A stretch of 64,000 nucleotides of DNA from Alistipes sp. (GTDB lineage Bacteria > Bacteroidota > Bacteroidia > Bacteroidales > Rikenellaceae): assembly GCA_020026415.1 (NCBI GenBank), contig JAHHQL010000002.1, positions 103,137 to 167,136 on the forward strand. The letters run 5' to 3'. The notes under the pieces were generated by a model, which was not told the origin of the DNA, did no database searches, and saw only the letters and a program-made list of their open reading frames with translations. The position numbers and the translations under genes are program-made. Below are positions 18,604 through 28,267 of the stretch, piece after piece. Numbering within the stretch: the first letter of the stretch is position 1; each line of letters opens with the position of its first letter.

Positions 18604-19470
18604 ATGTGGAACAAAAGCATAAGCGTAGGATATGTTTGTAGTGTTATAGAAATGGACAATTATCGTAATTTTGTTGAAAGAATGGATCTTGCAGAATTGA
18701 TCGCCTATAATGATGATAACGGCCTCGAAGGCATGGAGGAGAACTGTGTCGAAAAGATTAGAAACTTGATCGAGTATTATGACTTTGGTGCAAATGTCAA
18801 TACGCTCCTTGAGCAGTTCTTAACGAATGATTCTGATTGTTTTATCGTTGAAGAGGATCACTCCTATGACTATCTGAATTGGATTGATCTTATTTCGTTC
18901 TTAAGAGATGCAAGAACTAATTCAGCTAAGGTGAAGATGAGTTTCCTTAAGACGGACAGTGCTCCTAAATTTAAATTGGAAGATCGTTTTGTTGCGCGAC
19001 TTTTACAATTGGCAGAAGCAGAATTATTTGATGTCCGTAAAGAGGTATATCGGGTAAAGTTGCATATCAAACTGGAGGCAGGTAAACCTTGTCGGGATGA
19101 TCAGTTGGAAAAAATCCATGCTTTTGAGAATAGACTTGCAGAAACTTCTCACAAGGAGAATCGGCCGAATAATGCAAAACTTGGCAGAATGGCAAGTCAT
19201 ATCTTAATGTATTTTAAGCGTTTCGGACTTGTTGATACTTTGACAAAAACAAAGATTTATGCTTTTATTTATGATTATCTGTCGATTTGTGGCGTGATTG
19301 AAGATTCAAGTGATGAATGGGATTTCCGTGGATCTTATGCCAAAGAGAAAAGACTCAAAATTAATGATTGTCTTAAAGCCTTTCGAAAATCTATGGATGA
19401 AGAACTGGATCTAAAACAAAGGAATGTAATAAAAGATCGAAAAGTTAGAGCACAAGAAATTTTAGAATAA
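18604..19470 (+). CDS. hypothetical protein linked to the integrase
   Basis: 288 residues if the ATG at 18604 is used; an ATG at 18652 (MDNYRNFVERM) would also serve and drops an odd hydrophobic start. I recognise no family. The protein is acidic at the N-terminus and Lys-rich in the C-terminal half, mostly helical by composition, with no membrane segment or catalytic motif visible. It begins 13 bases after the integrase stop, so it is probably co-transcribed and may be a recombination-control or maintenance protein (inference). Confidence 0.6.
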   Translation: MWNKSISVGYVCSVIEMDNYRNFVERMDLAELIAYNDDNGLEGMEENCVEKIRNLIEYYDFGANVNTLLEQFLTNDSDCFIVEEDHSYDYLNWIDLISFLRDARTNSAKVKMSFLKTDSAPKFKLEDRFVARLLQLAEAELFDVRKEVYRVKLHIKLEAGKPCRDDQLEKIHAFENRLAETSHKENRPNNAKLGRMASHILMYFKRFGLVDTLTKTKIYAFIYDYLSICGVIEDSSDEWDFRGSYAKEKRLKINDCLKAFRKSMDEELDLKQRNVIKDRKVRAQEILE

Positions 19471-19806
19471 AATGTTAAATTATGGACAATTGACAGATCC
19501 TTTCTTTATGTGCATTATTATGTAATTAGATGATTATGATGGATGTACAGGGAAGGGGGCACCTCTATTTTTAGTACTAAAATCTTTTTCATTCAAAGAT
19601 CGTTTTATTTTAGTTGTGATCTTATTAATTACTTTAAAATAACGATAAAATGAGGCTGCTTTTTAAGGAAGATTTTTCTACAATAGTTGCCAAGCACAAT
19701 GGGAAATGTTTCTTAAAGCTCCAACCTGTTTTTGTTTATATGGGTGTGGATAAACCTGTAAATGTGCGATCCCGGAGCAGGTTATTGAAAATCAGGATCA
19801 ATTGGT
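19471..19806. other. AT-rich gap between convergent genes
   Basis: 336 bases between the integrase-linked gene and the end of zorD. A 56-codon frame (19650-19820) overlaps the zorD stop and has no support. No clear terminator seen. Confidence 0.4.
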
Positions 19807-22557
19807 TTAATTGCCCTTGAGTAACTGTTCGAAATCTTCGGGCTTTACTTCGATGCGCTCGGTGGGGAAGATGGTGGAGGTGGCTAAGGTGGTTTTGCGA
19901 CACAACAATTCATCTAAGGTTTGGTCAAATGTGCGGAAATGATTGCTTACTGCCATCGGATAATAGACATAGACATCTTTGTCCTGCCCGATGCGGTAGG
20001 CACGATCTGTGGCTTGATTCTCCTTTGCGGGATTCCAATGTCGGCTGTAATGGATTACATGGTTGGCTGCTGTCACATTCAATCCCATGCCTGCAGCTAC
20101 GGGCGACATGATGATTAGATTGAAGCCCGCTGACGATTGGAATTTGTTGATACTTTCTTGGCGTGATTCCCGATTCCATCCGTGACCTTTGCCGATGGTT
20201 GGGCTGTCGCCGTTGATGATCTTGCAGGCGATTCCATAGCGTGTATAAAAAACGCGCTGCAACATTTTTTGTGTTTCCTTGCGTTCGGCAAAGATGATGG
20301 CTTTCTCTTCCTTCTGTTGTATGTCATCAATGAAAGCAATGGTTGCCTGTAAGCGGGCGGCATTTGCAATCAACTCTTGACAATCGTGAGCGGAGATAGT
20401 CCCATCATAGAGATAGGGATGTTCCGAGACCTCGCGTATGTGCATAATTGTCACCAGCATATTTGGCTCGATGCCTTGGTTATACGCCTCGATTACTTGT
20501 TGGTAAGATACTTCCTGCGTTTGGGGCATATTGACTTCTTTCTTCAACTCGATCTTTTTGGGTAGATCTTTGGCTACATCTGATTTCAAGCGGCGCATAA
20601 AATAGATACCCAAAAGTTCGTGGATTTCATTGCCTAACTTCACCAAATCGACATCTTCATTTTTAAGCGAATTTTGGAATTTGGTGGCAAATGCCTTGGC
20701 ATTGCCTAAGAGTCCCGGTACGCAGAAATCCATGATGCACCACAAGTCCAACAAGGTGTTTTCGACGGGAGTTCCCGTCATTGCAATCTTGAAATTGCCT
20801 TTCAAAGCTTTGGCTGCATTTGTAACCAATGTCCCCGGAGATTTGATTTTTTGCGCCTCATCCATCGCAATAATATCGAACTGTACGGCACAAAAGTTCA
20901 ACTGGGCGTTACGCAGTGATTCGTAGTTTGTTAGGATAATATCGCATTGTTGCATATGGTCGATCACCTGCTTGGAAAACTCGCGAGGAATATCGCCCGC
21001 CGTCAAACGTACAATCTCTAACCGTGGCTCTTTGAAGAATCTGCGGTATTCGCATTCCCAATTTTCAAGCAGAGATATGGGCGCAACGATTAAATAAGGC
21101 TTGTGTTGCGGATAAGTGCGTGAATGCCAATCTATAAAATATAAGATCTGTAAAGTCTTTCCCAAGCCCATATCATCGGCCATCAAACAGCCTGAAGCCT
21201 TGTAGTGATAGAGGTATTGCAACCATGCTACACCTTCCTTTTGATGCTCTTTCAGCGAAAAAGCCTTGTCGAGGAATGGGTCTTCATGCAGGGTGTAATG
21301 GCCGTCCTGATGCAATTCTTGGCGGTGGACGCTGAAGTCGAGTTCGTCGCCGTTATCCTTGATAATAAGTACTTTGTTGCCATCCTTCTTTGTCTCTTTG
21401 ACGGGGCTTTGAGGCGAGGCAAGTTGTCGACGGGCAACTTGTTCCAAGTAAGTGGCATCCTCGATGTCAAGGCTTGTATCTTGGAATGAGACCAATGTGC
21501 GCTTCTCGTTGCGTGCAACTTCGATTTGGTGGCGCAATTCTTCGAGCTCTTCTTTGTTGTGAATCTCTATGCGGGTTGTTCCGTTTTGAGGCGTTTCCAC
21601 ATTGGCTCCTGCGATCCAACATGATTTGTAGGGGGATACAAACGGAAAGAACTTTGGCTTGTAGAGTCCAATCTCGACCACGCGCTCGCTATAAAATTCC
21701 GACAAATCAAATTGTTCGGGATCGAAATATGCTGTGGGTTGATCGAGCACTTCTTGAAATTCAATTTGATCTGCAAACCGACATTTCCGCATTTTGATGG
21801 GTTGCAGTCCTTCCTTCTGCTTCTTGTTCAGCACCACGCGTGTCCGCCTGCCTTCATCATCCTGTAAAGAATAATAATTAGGAATGCGGCGATTGCGTTC
21901 GAAGGCTTCGGTAAATCGTTCGCTGTGTTCGATCTCGATATTGGGCCTGAGGTAGATGCCTTGTTCATCACGCCCGACCTCCAGTTTTACGGTGTTGGGT
22001 GCAAAGACCTCTTCGTTGTCCAAATAACTGTCTAAAACACAATGTGCATTTAGGGCTAATTGTTTTATTTCAGCGAAATTGCGGAAATTATTCTCAAAAG
22101 TCTTTTCTGTTTCCTGTAGTGCATTAAACGCATCGACTGCATGAAACAGTCTGTATTCTTCCTCTCGTAGCAGATAACTCCGTGAGTTGCACACAACAAC
22201 ATTGCCCTTGCGTGAATAAGGGATTAATTCTCCATCGGGTACATGGCTGAGTAATTCGATGCGGTAGCAGAAATCGGAGGCGTTCAGTAATCCGTCGCCA
22301 CGTAGGCGGAGCGATTTATCGTATGGTTTCGGCACGCCGAGTATTGCGCGTTCCTCTTGATCCAACAAATAGATATGTTCAAACGGGACGATACATTGTC
22401 CCTGTTCAACCATGGCATTCCCGTTATCGACTAAGGTCGCAAGCGGGAAATAATAGATGCAATCATCAGTGTTGCTCCATTCCGAGAAATCCGTAATGGC
22501 CGAATTGTCGGTTACACAAAATTTAAATCCCCGTGGGGTTATAGTCGTTGATAACAT
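19807..22557 (-). CDS. zorD: Zorya type I helicase ZorD (SNF2 family)
   Basis: 916 residues. The N-terminal half (1-430) is a Zorya-specific region. The SNF2-type SF2 motor follows: Walker A ADDMGLGKT (460-468), DEAQ box (566-569), TGTPVEN motif III, and motif VI ATDRAYRIGQDKDVYVY near 850. In the characterised Zorya I system ZorD is a DNA translocase/nuclease effector recruited after the ZorAB motor senses phage entry. A nuclease motif is not obvious to me here. Last gene of zorABCD, 65 bases after zorC. Somewhat shorter than the E. coli protein (about 1,080 residues). Confidence 0.85.
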   Translation of the reverse strand: MLSTTITPRGFKFCVTDNSAITDFSEWSNTDDCIYYFPLATLVDNGNAMVEQGQCIVPFEHIYLLDQEERAILGVPKPYDKSLRLRGDGLLNASDFCYRIELLSHVPDGELIPYSRKGNVVVCNSRSYLLREEEYRLFHAVDAFNALQETEKTFENNFRNFAEIKQLALNAHCVLDSYLDNEEVFAPNTVKLEVGRDEQGIYLRPNIEIEHSERFTEAFERNRRIPNYYSLQDDEGRRTRVVLNKKQKEGLQPIKMRKCRFADQIEFQEVLDQPTAYFDPEQFDLSEFYSERVVEIGLYKPKFFPFVSPYKSCWIAGANVETPQNGTTRIEIHNKEELEELRHQIEVARNEKRTLVSFQDTSLDIEDATYLEQVARRQLASPQSPVKETKKDGNKVLIIKDNGDELDFSVHRQELHQDGHYTLHEDPFLDKAFSLKEHQKEGVAWLQYLYHYKASGCLMADDMGLGKTLQILYFIDWHSRTYPQHKPYLIVAPISLLENWECEYRRFFKEPRLEIVRLTAGDIPREFSKQVIDHMQQCDIILTNYESLRNAQLNFCAVQFDIIAMDEAQKIKSPGTLVTNAAKALKGNFKIAMTGTPVENTLLDLWCIMDFCVPGLLGNAKAFATKFQNSLKNEDVDLVKLGNEIHELLGIYFMRRLKSDVAKDLPKKIELKKEVNMPQTQEVSYQQVIEAYNQGIEPNMLVTIMHIREVSEHPYLYDGTISAHDCQELIANAARLQATIAFIDDIQQKEEKAIIFAERKETQKMLQRVFYTRYGIACKIINGDSPTIGKGHGWNRESRQESINKFQSSAGFNLIIMSPVAAGMGLNVTAANHVIHYSRHWNPAKENQATDRAYRIGQDKDVYVYYPMAVSNHFRTFDQTLDELLCRKTTLATSTIFPTERIEVKPEDFEQLLKGN

Positions 22558-22622
22558 GACTTGTTCTCTATAATGATAAATTTCGTTTTCTTGTCCTAAT
22601 TGGGCTGATTGACCTTTGCAAA

Positions 22623-24086
22623 TTAGTGCGTTTTGAGGTAAAGTTCATCCTCCTCGCTGAGTGTTTGATATTGATGTATAGCGGAATGCGGTTCTAAATG
22701 CATTTTTTCCCTAAACCAAACTTTTAGTCGTTCTTGCCAGTAGCCCATGTGTCTTACGCTTCCTTCTTCATAGAGTGCGTAGTAGTCGGACTGGATCTGG
22801 GTAATAGCCGAATTAAGATAAGTGGTTTTTAAATCATTTACACTTGTGATGAGTTTCTGATTTAGCAGGCGTTTGATTTCTTTGCGATCGTTGTTGTAAA
22901 TGTAAAGCGAGCCTGTATCGGAAAATTCCGCAAAGATCTTGTTGTGGATGTAAAGCACCAAGGCTGCTGTATTGCTGATCTTTGAATTGGTGTCGATGAA
23001 ATAGCGATGGAACATATTGCCAACGTGCTTGTCCGCCATAAGCGATTGGCGTACATTCAGTGAGCCTGCAATCTTGAAGTCGGAAACATAGTCCACATAT
23101 TGCAGCCAAAATTCCTTGCGAGCAGGGTCAAGCGCACATACATCGAAGAAAACATTGACCACACGGCGTGCATACCAGCGGTTTACCAATTCCCTTGCCT
23201 GATTGAGTTCTTCGCGTTCTTCGTCCGTTGCTCCGCTGAAGGGAGACCATGTTGCGTTAAGGCTGATGTCGCCCAAAATCGAAGTGGCAAATTTGCTGAT
23301 CACGGTTTGACGCATTTCATTCCCGTGTTCTTCGGCATCTTTCACCAAATAAGCCAACAGAAGTTTTTTTGTGCGTTTGTGTTTGTGGAGCACAAATAAG
23401 GCTTCGGCTTGTTGTAGATTGACGGGATGTTGGTTCTTGAAATAATTTAGAATCACATTGGAGAAATAAGCATACGAAATGGTGCGTTTGCTTAACCCAA
23501 GCAGGGTGGGGGCTTCCTCAATTTCTACCTTGCGTCGATGAAGCAATGCGCTTAATCTGACGGGACCGTTCTCATCGAGCAGATCCGAATGTTTTTTCAG
23601 GGCAACCATCCGATTCAGATGTCCTTCGTAGTTTTGTAGATGTTGCTTAATTACATCGCAAACCTTTTCTCTGAAATCCGATGAGAGCTTTTCCCAATAA
23701 TTTAAAACATAGAATATTAGTCCGTTAAAGTATATGTCCTTCCAATGCTTGTTGAGCAGATCAAGCGCAAAATTCCATACTGTCGGGGTGTGTTCGATTT
23801 CCGAAAGATTATACGATGCAATGCGCAAATCCCTGAAATTCCATTCCTTGGTATCGGCTTCCCCGCGGGCCGCAAGTTCAAGCCTGTAAATTACTTCATT
23901 TACCGATTGGCGAGAGACCCCCAAAGAATCGGATCCAGACACGGCCTCCTCAATCCGATTCAGTCGGCGGATGTTGTGTTGAATCGTTCTCTCGGTTAGC
24001 AGTCCGTTGACTTGCGCTGCCTTAAGTGCGAAATTGATGCCGAAATCCGGGGGGATATTCAGCAGATGAAATACATGCTCACTCAT
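22623..24086 (-). CDS. zorC: Zorya type I protein ZorC (EH-signature domain)
   Basis: 487 residues, helical, starting four bases inside the end of zorB (ATGA overlap), so translation is coupled. The stretch with KEFWLQYVDYV and later conserved Glu/His positions fits the EH_Signature domain that defines ZorC. ZorC binds DNA and acts between the membrane motor and ZorD. Assignment rests mainly on gene order (A-B-C-D) and the EH region. Confidence 0.8.
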   Translation of the reverse strand: MSEHVFHLLNIPPDFGINFALKAAQVNGLLTERTIQHNIRRLNRIEEAVSGSDSLGVSRQSVNEVIYRLELAARGEADTKEWNFRDLRIASYNLSEIEHTPTVWNFALDLLNKHWKDIYFNGLIFYVLNYWEKLSSDFREKVCDVIKQHLQNYEGHLNRMVALKKHSDLLDENGPVRLSALLHRRKVEIEEAPTLLGLSKRTISYAYFSNVILNYFKNQHPVNLQQAEALFVLHKHKRTKKLLLAYLVKDAEEHGNEMRQTVISKFATSILGDISLNATWSPFSGATDEEREELNQARELVNRWYARRVVNVFFDVCALDPARKEFWLQYVDYVSDFKIAGSLNVRQSLMADKHVGNMFHRYFIDTNSKISNTAALVLYIHNKIFAEFSDTGSLYIYNNDRKEIKRLLNQKLITSVNDLKTTYLNSAITQIQSDYYALYEEGSVRHMGYWQERLKVWFREKMHLEPHSAIHQYQTLSEEDELYLKTH

Positions 24087-24778
24087 CTTCTTCGGAATCG
24101 TTTGTCGGCAATTTCTTCCAACTGCTTTTCGGCGTTGGTTCGTATTCTAAATTCCACACGGCGCGACAGTTCGGGATTCTCTGTGCCGTCTTCGTTGTAG
24201 ATCAGGTGGCTTGAAGAGAGTCCGTTGGCGGTGATGCGCGAAATGGTCCACTGTTTGTCGGGCTCGGCAACTAATCCAAGGCAATAATTCAGCACCGAAC
24301 GGGTGCGGTCTTGTGATAACTTCATGTTGTATTCATAAGTACCGTGGCTGTCTGTGTGTCCTTCGATGCGGATTTCTTCGATATTGTCCTTGTATTGTTC
24401 GGAACTGATCAAGCGCAAGTAGCGCGGGAAAAAGTCGTTTAGAATCTCTTTGAACTGCGGACGCAATTCCACACGATCGTAGGCGAAAAGGGTGGATGGC
24501 TCTTGGAAACGGATGCTCAAATTTACTGAGTCGACCACTGCATTCCAAACTTTTAAATCCTGTTTAAACTCTTCCTCCAAATCAATATACAATTGGGTTT
24601 TGATCTGATCGTAGCGCTTGACGATTTGTTCATCTTGCTCCGCCTTCTCCTCGACTTGGAGTAATGCACCCATCAGTAAAAGGATGAAGATAAACAGAAG
24701 ACCTGCCATCAGATCTCCCGTCGAGAGAGCAAACACATTTTCGGATTGCTCTTCATATGTGATTTGCGATTTCTTCAT
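24083..24778 (-). CDS. zorB: Zorya ZorB, MotB/OmpA-like stator protein
   Basis: 231 residues. One N-terminal membrane helix (about 22-42) begins with the MotB-type Asp22 in STGDLMAGLLF, the ion-translocating residue. The C-terminal OmpA-like peptidoglycan-binding domain has RIEGHTDSHG (around 138-146) and LSQDRTRSV (154-162). With ZorA it forms the ion-driven 5:2 membrane motor that triggers defence. The start codon overlaps the zorA stop by one base (TAATG). Confidence 0.9.
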   Translation of the reverse strand: MKKSQITYEEQSENVFALSTGDLMAGLLFIFILLLMGALLQVEEKAEQDEQIVKRYDQIKTQLYIDLEEEFKQDLKVWNAVVDSVNLSIRFQEPSTLFAYDRVELRPQFKEILNDFFPRYLRLISSEQYKDNIEEIRIEGHTDSHGTYEYNMKLSQDRTRSVLNYCLGLVAEPDKQWTISRITANGLSSSHLIYNEDGTENPELSRRVEFRIRTNAEKQLEEIADKRFRRR

Positions 24779-26706
24779 TAGTTCTTTTTATTGTTGAGGG
24801 CTTCCACCAATTCTTCGACCAAATCGTTTTGTTGTTGAATTGTATTTGACAAAGCATCGGCTGTTTGAGTCAGGTTGTTGCTGTATTGATCCAAATAGTT
24901 CTGTGTGGAGGTCTGTACCGTCTTGCTATATTCGTTCAGTCCCTCTTGGAGTTGACGGAAGATTTCTGACAAGCCCAAACGAATCACCTCGAATTTATGT
25001 GCATATTCATCCGACATCTCGCCCGATTCCTTCACCAAACGTGCAATCGAATCAATGCCTGATTGGCTTTCGCGTTGAATATCTATAACTGATCCCATAT
25101 AGTCAGCCTGTCCCTTGGCAAACGACTCGCTTGCCGAGCGCATATCGGAAGTTATGGTTTGCAACTGAGCCGTGCTTCCCGTAATCTGGCCTTGTGCTTG
25201 TTGGAATAAATCCATTGTGCCACTTACGGCTGTATTCACACGATCCAATCGTTCGATCCCGTTATTGAATAACTCCAAAAGTTTCTTGGTCTCCTCCATT
25301 GTGGATTCTTGGAGCATGATGATCTTTGACTGATGGGTCGAAACATGCTCGGCAATATGTTTCATCGAATCTTCAACCGAGGCGGTTACTCCTGACATGG
25401 TTGAATTTAAGAATTGTCCCAACTGTTCCTGGGTCGCCGTCATGCGCTCCATAATTTGGGCGTTGCTTTGTTCCGAAGAATGGGTGATGGATGACATAAC
25501 CTCCTTGACTTCGGTGATCGCATTGCTGATCGAGGTTGTAGCAAAAGTGATCTGCTCCTGCATTTGTTGCATGGCGTGGCTGTTGCTTGTCGCTGAGGTT
25601 GATGAAATATCCTCTACTGCTCTCTTAATTTCTGCGATGGAGGAGTTCATTGTGTCTGAAATTTGTTCCATCTGCTTCGGGAAATTCAGCATGGATTGAG
25701 CGGTATTTGCTAACGTGGATGCCAAGCCTTCCAATTCGGTCGTTGTGTTTTGCGTGATGTTACTTTTGAATTCAACCATTACATCCATCATGCTCTTTTT
25801 GAGTTCCCGTACTACATTTTCAATCATATCGGCAGCTGGCGATTCCACCTTCGCAGCCATTTTGTCGATGTGTTCTACAACGGAATTGGTTGTGTCGTTG
25901 ATCTTCTCTAAGAGAGGCGAAAGATCTTCGTTCATCATGTTGTTCAAACTCTCAGAGAGATCGGTCGAGAAGGATTTAAGCGCACGTGATTGTTCCTCGT
26001 TTTCGTGGCGAATCTCGCGAATGGCATTGGCGATCAGTATTCTGTTGCCTTGCTGATCGGTATAGGTCAAATGCGACTCGATTGAAGTAATCAGTGATTT
26101 GAAAAGAGCCTGCTGTTGATGCTCTATCAACGCCATGTCATTAATATAATATTCTGAATCGAGTTTTTCGCTCAAGTCTATGAGACTCTTAATCAATTTA
26201 TGTTTCCACGGCTTCTCAAATAAGGTGGTGAAGATTAGTGACAATGACATTCCCAACAACGAAGTGACAAATGCTGTGCTCATACCGCTTAAAAGCGATT
26301 GGATACTGAGTTGGATATTCTCTGTTGAGGTGCTGGCAAATCCGCTGATGCCAAAAGTGAGCCCGAGAAATGTGCCCAACAAACCCAATCCGACCAAAGT
26401 TCCTGCCGCTGTATCCATTAAACGAATATTCAGCTTGATGTGCTTGAACACATTGATCGGGGAGAAAATCTCCGAAGCAGGAATGTTTGTCTTTTTCTTG
26501 TCGTCGATCTTCAATACGAGGGTTTGTTCGTAGCTTGTGCACAATGTAGCCAGCTTGGTCTTCTTTAATGCCTCGAAATAGTTCGTCTGTGCCAGTGCTC
26601 CTTTGATCATCATTGCTCCACGCAATAATTTAAATGCTTGGGTCAAAAAATAGATAAAGACGAAGCCCATGCTCCCGCAGAAGTCCCAAGTAATATAATC
26701 AGTCAT
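24778..26706 (-). CDS. zorA: Zorya ZorA, MotA-like motor with long coiled-coil tail
   Basis: 642 residues. Three membrane segments are visible: about 10-32, about 137-160 (GTLVGLGLLGTFLGLTFGI) and about 172-196 (MSTAFVTSLLGMSLSLIFTTLF), matching the MotA/TolQ/ExbB core. Residues about 240-640 form a long amphipathic coiled coil rich in Gln, Ser, Thr and Glu, the cytoplasmic tail typical of type I ZorA, thought to transmit the signal to effectors. First gene of the operon, with a good promoter box at 26736. Confidence 0.9.
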   Translation of the reverse strand: MTDYITWDFCGSMGFVFIYFLTQAFKLLRGAMMIKGALAQTNYFEALKKTKLATLCTSYEQTLVLKIDDKKKTNIPASEIFSPINVFKHIKLNIRLMDTAAGTLVGLGLLGTFLGLTFGISGFASTSTENIQLSIQSLLSGMSTAFVTSLLGMSLSLIFTTLFEKPWKHKLIKSLIDLSEKLDSEYYINDMALIEHQQQALFKSLITSIESHLTYTDQQGNRILIANAIREIRHENEEQSRALKSFSTDLSESLNNMMNEDLSPLLEKINDTTNSVVEHIDKMAAKVESPAADMIENVVRELKKSMMDVMVEFKSNITQNTTTELEGLASTLANTAQSMLNFPKQMEQISDTMNSSIAEIKRAVEDISSTSATSNSHAMQQMQEQITFATTSISNAITEVKEVMSSITHSSEQSNAQIMERMTATQEQLGQFLNSTMSGVTASVEDSMKHIAEHVSTHQSKIIMLQESTMEETKKLLELFNNGIERLDRVNTAVSGTMDLFQQAQGQITGSTAQLQTITSDMRSASESFAKGQADYMGSVIDIQRESQSGIDSIARLVKESGEMSDEYAHKFEVIRLGLSEIFRQLQEGLNEYSKTVQTSTQNYLDQYSNNLTQTADALSNTIQQQNDLVEELVEALNNKKN

Positions 26707-26735
26707 AATTGGTAGAAATAGAAATTATAATTTAT

Positions 26736-26743
26736 CAAAGTTA
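26736..26743 (-). promoter_or_regulatory. -7 box of the zorABCD operon
   Basis: On the minus strand TAACTTTG matches TAnnTTTG, 30 bases upstream of the zorA start codon at 26706. Confidence 0.55.
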
Positions 26744-27381
26744 AGAATTTATTTTGAGATTCTCTATTGGATTCTTGCCAAAGTTTTTATTTGTGTTAAA
26801 TGGTGAGAAAATGGTGTGCTTTTATGTGAAAAATAATTTAAATCCATTGTCTTTTTTTAGAAGAATATGAGATGAAAAAAATGTCGTTAAACATACGAAA
26901 TATGAATGGTATAAAGGATGTTCTTGATGAAAAGTGAATTAATTAGACATAGTCAGTTACAAAATTAGGTGAAAGTTTCAGCATTGTCAATGCTTATGCG
27001 TGTGATCGTCGGCAGTCGAGCTTGAAGTTTCTATTAAAAATTGTAAATATTCTTAAAGTTGGTCCCAAAGATTAAATGGAAATTCAAAATTAGTTATGGC
27101 TGTTGAGAAATGAGTTGCGTGTAGGTATGGATGTCTGTCGGTATAAGGATTATGTATTTGCAATCTTGTTTGTGAAAAACATCAGCGATAAAAACTCTGT
27201 TTAAATAGGATTGATCTTATTAAGTTCTTGAAAACTGCAAAGCATAACATGGCGAATGTGAAAATGATTCTGTTTTATGTAATTCCATGATAATTAATTG
27301 TTGGGGAGGTAAATCTAAAAGGGTGAAAAACTCGTTGATTTTTCCTCCTTTTTTTCTTCCTTTTCGGGGTATACACCGAGA
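26744..27381. other. AT-rich intergenic region
   Basis: About 640 bases between the divergent zorA and HTH genes. No reading frame, RNA gene or repeat that I can support. A polypyrimidine run (about 27340-27365) precedes the next promoter. Confidence 0.5.
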
Positions 27382-27389
27382 TACCTTTG
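27382..27389 (+). promoter_or_regulatory. -7 box of the HTH/replication module
   Basis: TACCTTTG matches TAnnTTTG; the predicted transcript start falls about 50 bases before the ATG at 27444, which argues against the earlier in-frame ATG at 27387. Confidence 0.5.
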
Positions 27390-27443
27390 CATTGCAATCG
27401 GGACGAAGGTAGAGCGTTCTCTATTCGGGTAGCCCGATATAAT

Positions 27444-27743
27444 ATGATGCAAGGAAATGAAACAACGATGATCGTTGTCCCCAAGGAAGTTTGGGAATCG
27501 GTACAAACTACGCTTAACGAAGTCAGAGATCTACTGACGGAAAAAACATTGGCGGAGGTCAATAGTCAATGGATTGAATCGATGCAGGCTCGCAAGATGC
27601 TGGGTGTATCGGCAAAGACCTGGCAGACCTATCGGGATGAGCGGCGGATCCCATTTGCGCAGTTCGGGCGCAAGATCTATGTCAAACGTGGGGATCTGGA
27701 GGCGTTTATGAATGCGCATTATATCAAAGCAAGGGACAATTAA
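27444..27743 (+). CDS. HTH_17/excisionase-like DNA-binding protein
   Basis: 99 residues from the ATG at 27444 (Met-Met). The C-terminal half has the MerR/excisionase-type winged helix: ARKMLGVSAKTWQTYRDE followed by the wing IPFAQFGRKIYVKRGDLEAF. The N-terminus (VVPKEVWESV...) is helical. Such proteins act as directionality factors or repressors next to replication genes in Bacteroidota mobile elements. First gene of a three-gene module with the genes at 27758 and 28268. Confidence 0.75.
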   Translation: MMQGNETTMIVVPKEVWESVQTTLNEVRDLLTEKTLAEVNSQWIESMQARKMLGVSAKTWQTYRDERRIPFAQFGRKIYVKRGDLEAFMNAHYIKARDN

Positions 27744-27757
27744 CTGAAAGGGAAGGT

Positions 27758-28210
27758 ATGAATGCTCGATTTATAGAAACGCAGATGCTCAAGGCCGAGT
27801 ATCGGCTGAATCCTTGGACAAGGACCTCCTACAGTCGGCAAAGTGGAGATCCGGATCTTCCCATGCGGTTTGATTTGTTCCTTAGAAGAGTCCCTCGGCA
27901 CATCCAGAATCCGCATCGTGTGCTTGGCAGTATATCGTGTCGGTTTAGGCACAATGAATTGTCGAAGTACAAACTTAGAAGACCCTATAAATTGTCGGCA
28001 GTGGTGCGGCAGTATGGTGGCTTGCCGGGACTGGTCGGTGTCAGTAACCTGAAAGTAAGTACGGATCGGGGAATGGAAGTGACCGGAGACTTGTTGCTCT
28101 TTTTTATGGTGGATAACTGGAAGACAATCCAAATTTACGATTTTGCGGGATTGGAATATCCGGAAGGCCTGCAAACAGCACTCTCTTATTTGAGAGGTAA
28201 GATCATTTAG
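27758..28210 (+). CDS. hypothetical protein of the replication module
   Basis: 150 residues, start preceded by the purine-rich GGGAAGGT. Basic N-terminal half (many Arg), hydrophobic LLLFFMV near the C-terminus. I do not recognise it. Spaced 14 bases after the HTH gene and 57 before the replication-initiator-like gene, so it is probably part of the same transcript; a DNA-binding accessory role is plausible but unsupported. Confidence 0.6.
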   Translation: MNARFIETQMLKAEYRLNPWTRTSYSRQSGDPDLPMRFDLFLRRVPRHIQNPHRVLGSISCRFRHNELSKYKLRRPYKLSAVVRQYGGLPGLVGVSNLKVSTDRGMEVTGDLLLFFMVDNWKTIQIYDFAGLEYPEGLQTALSYLRGKII

Positions 28211-28267
28211 TGTTGAACATGGGGAACATATCCTAGGCTCTGTTTTCCCTGTTTATACAATCTGAAA

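Noticed and set aside
19650..19820. 56-codon plus-strand frame near the end of zorD
   Set aside because: Overlaps the zorD stop, no ribosome-binding or promoter signal, no similarity I know.
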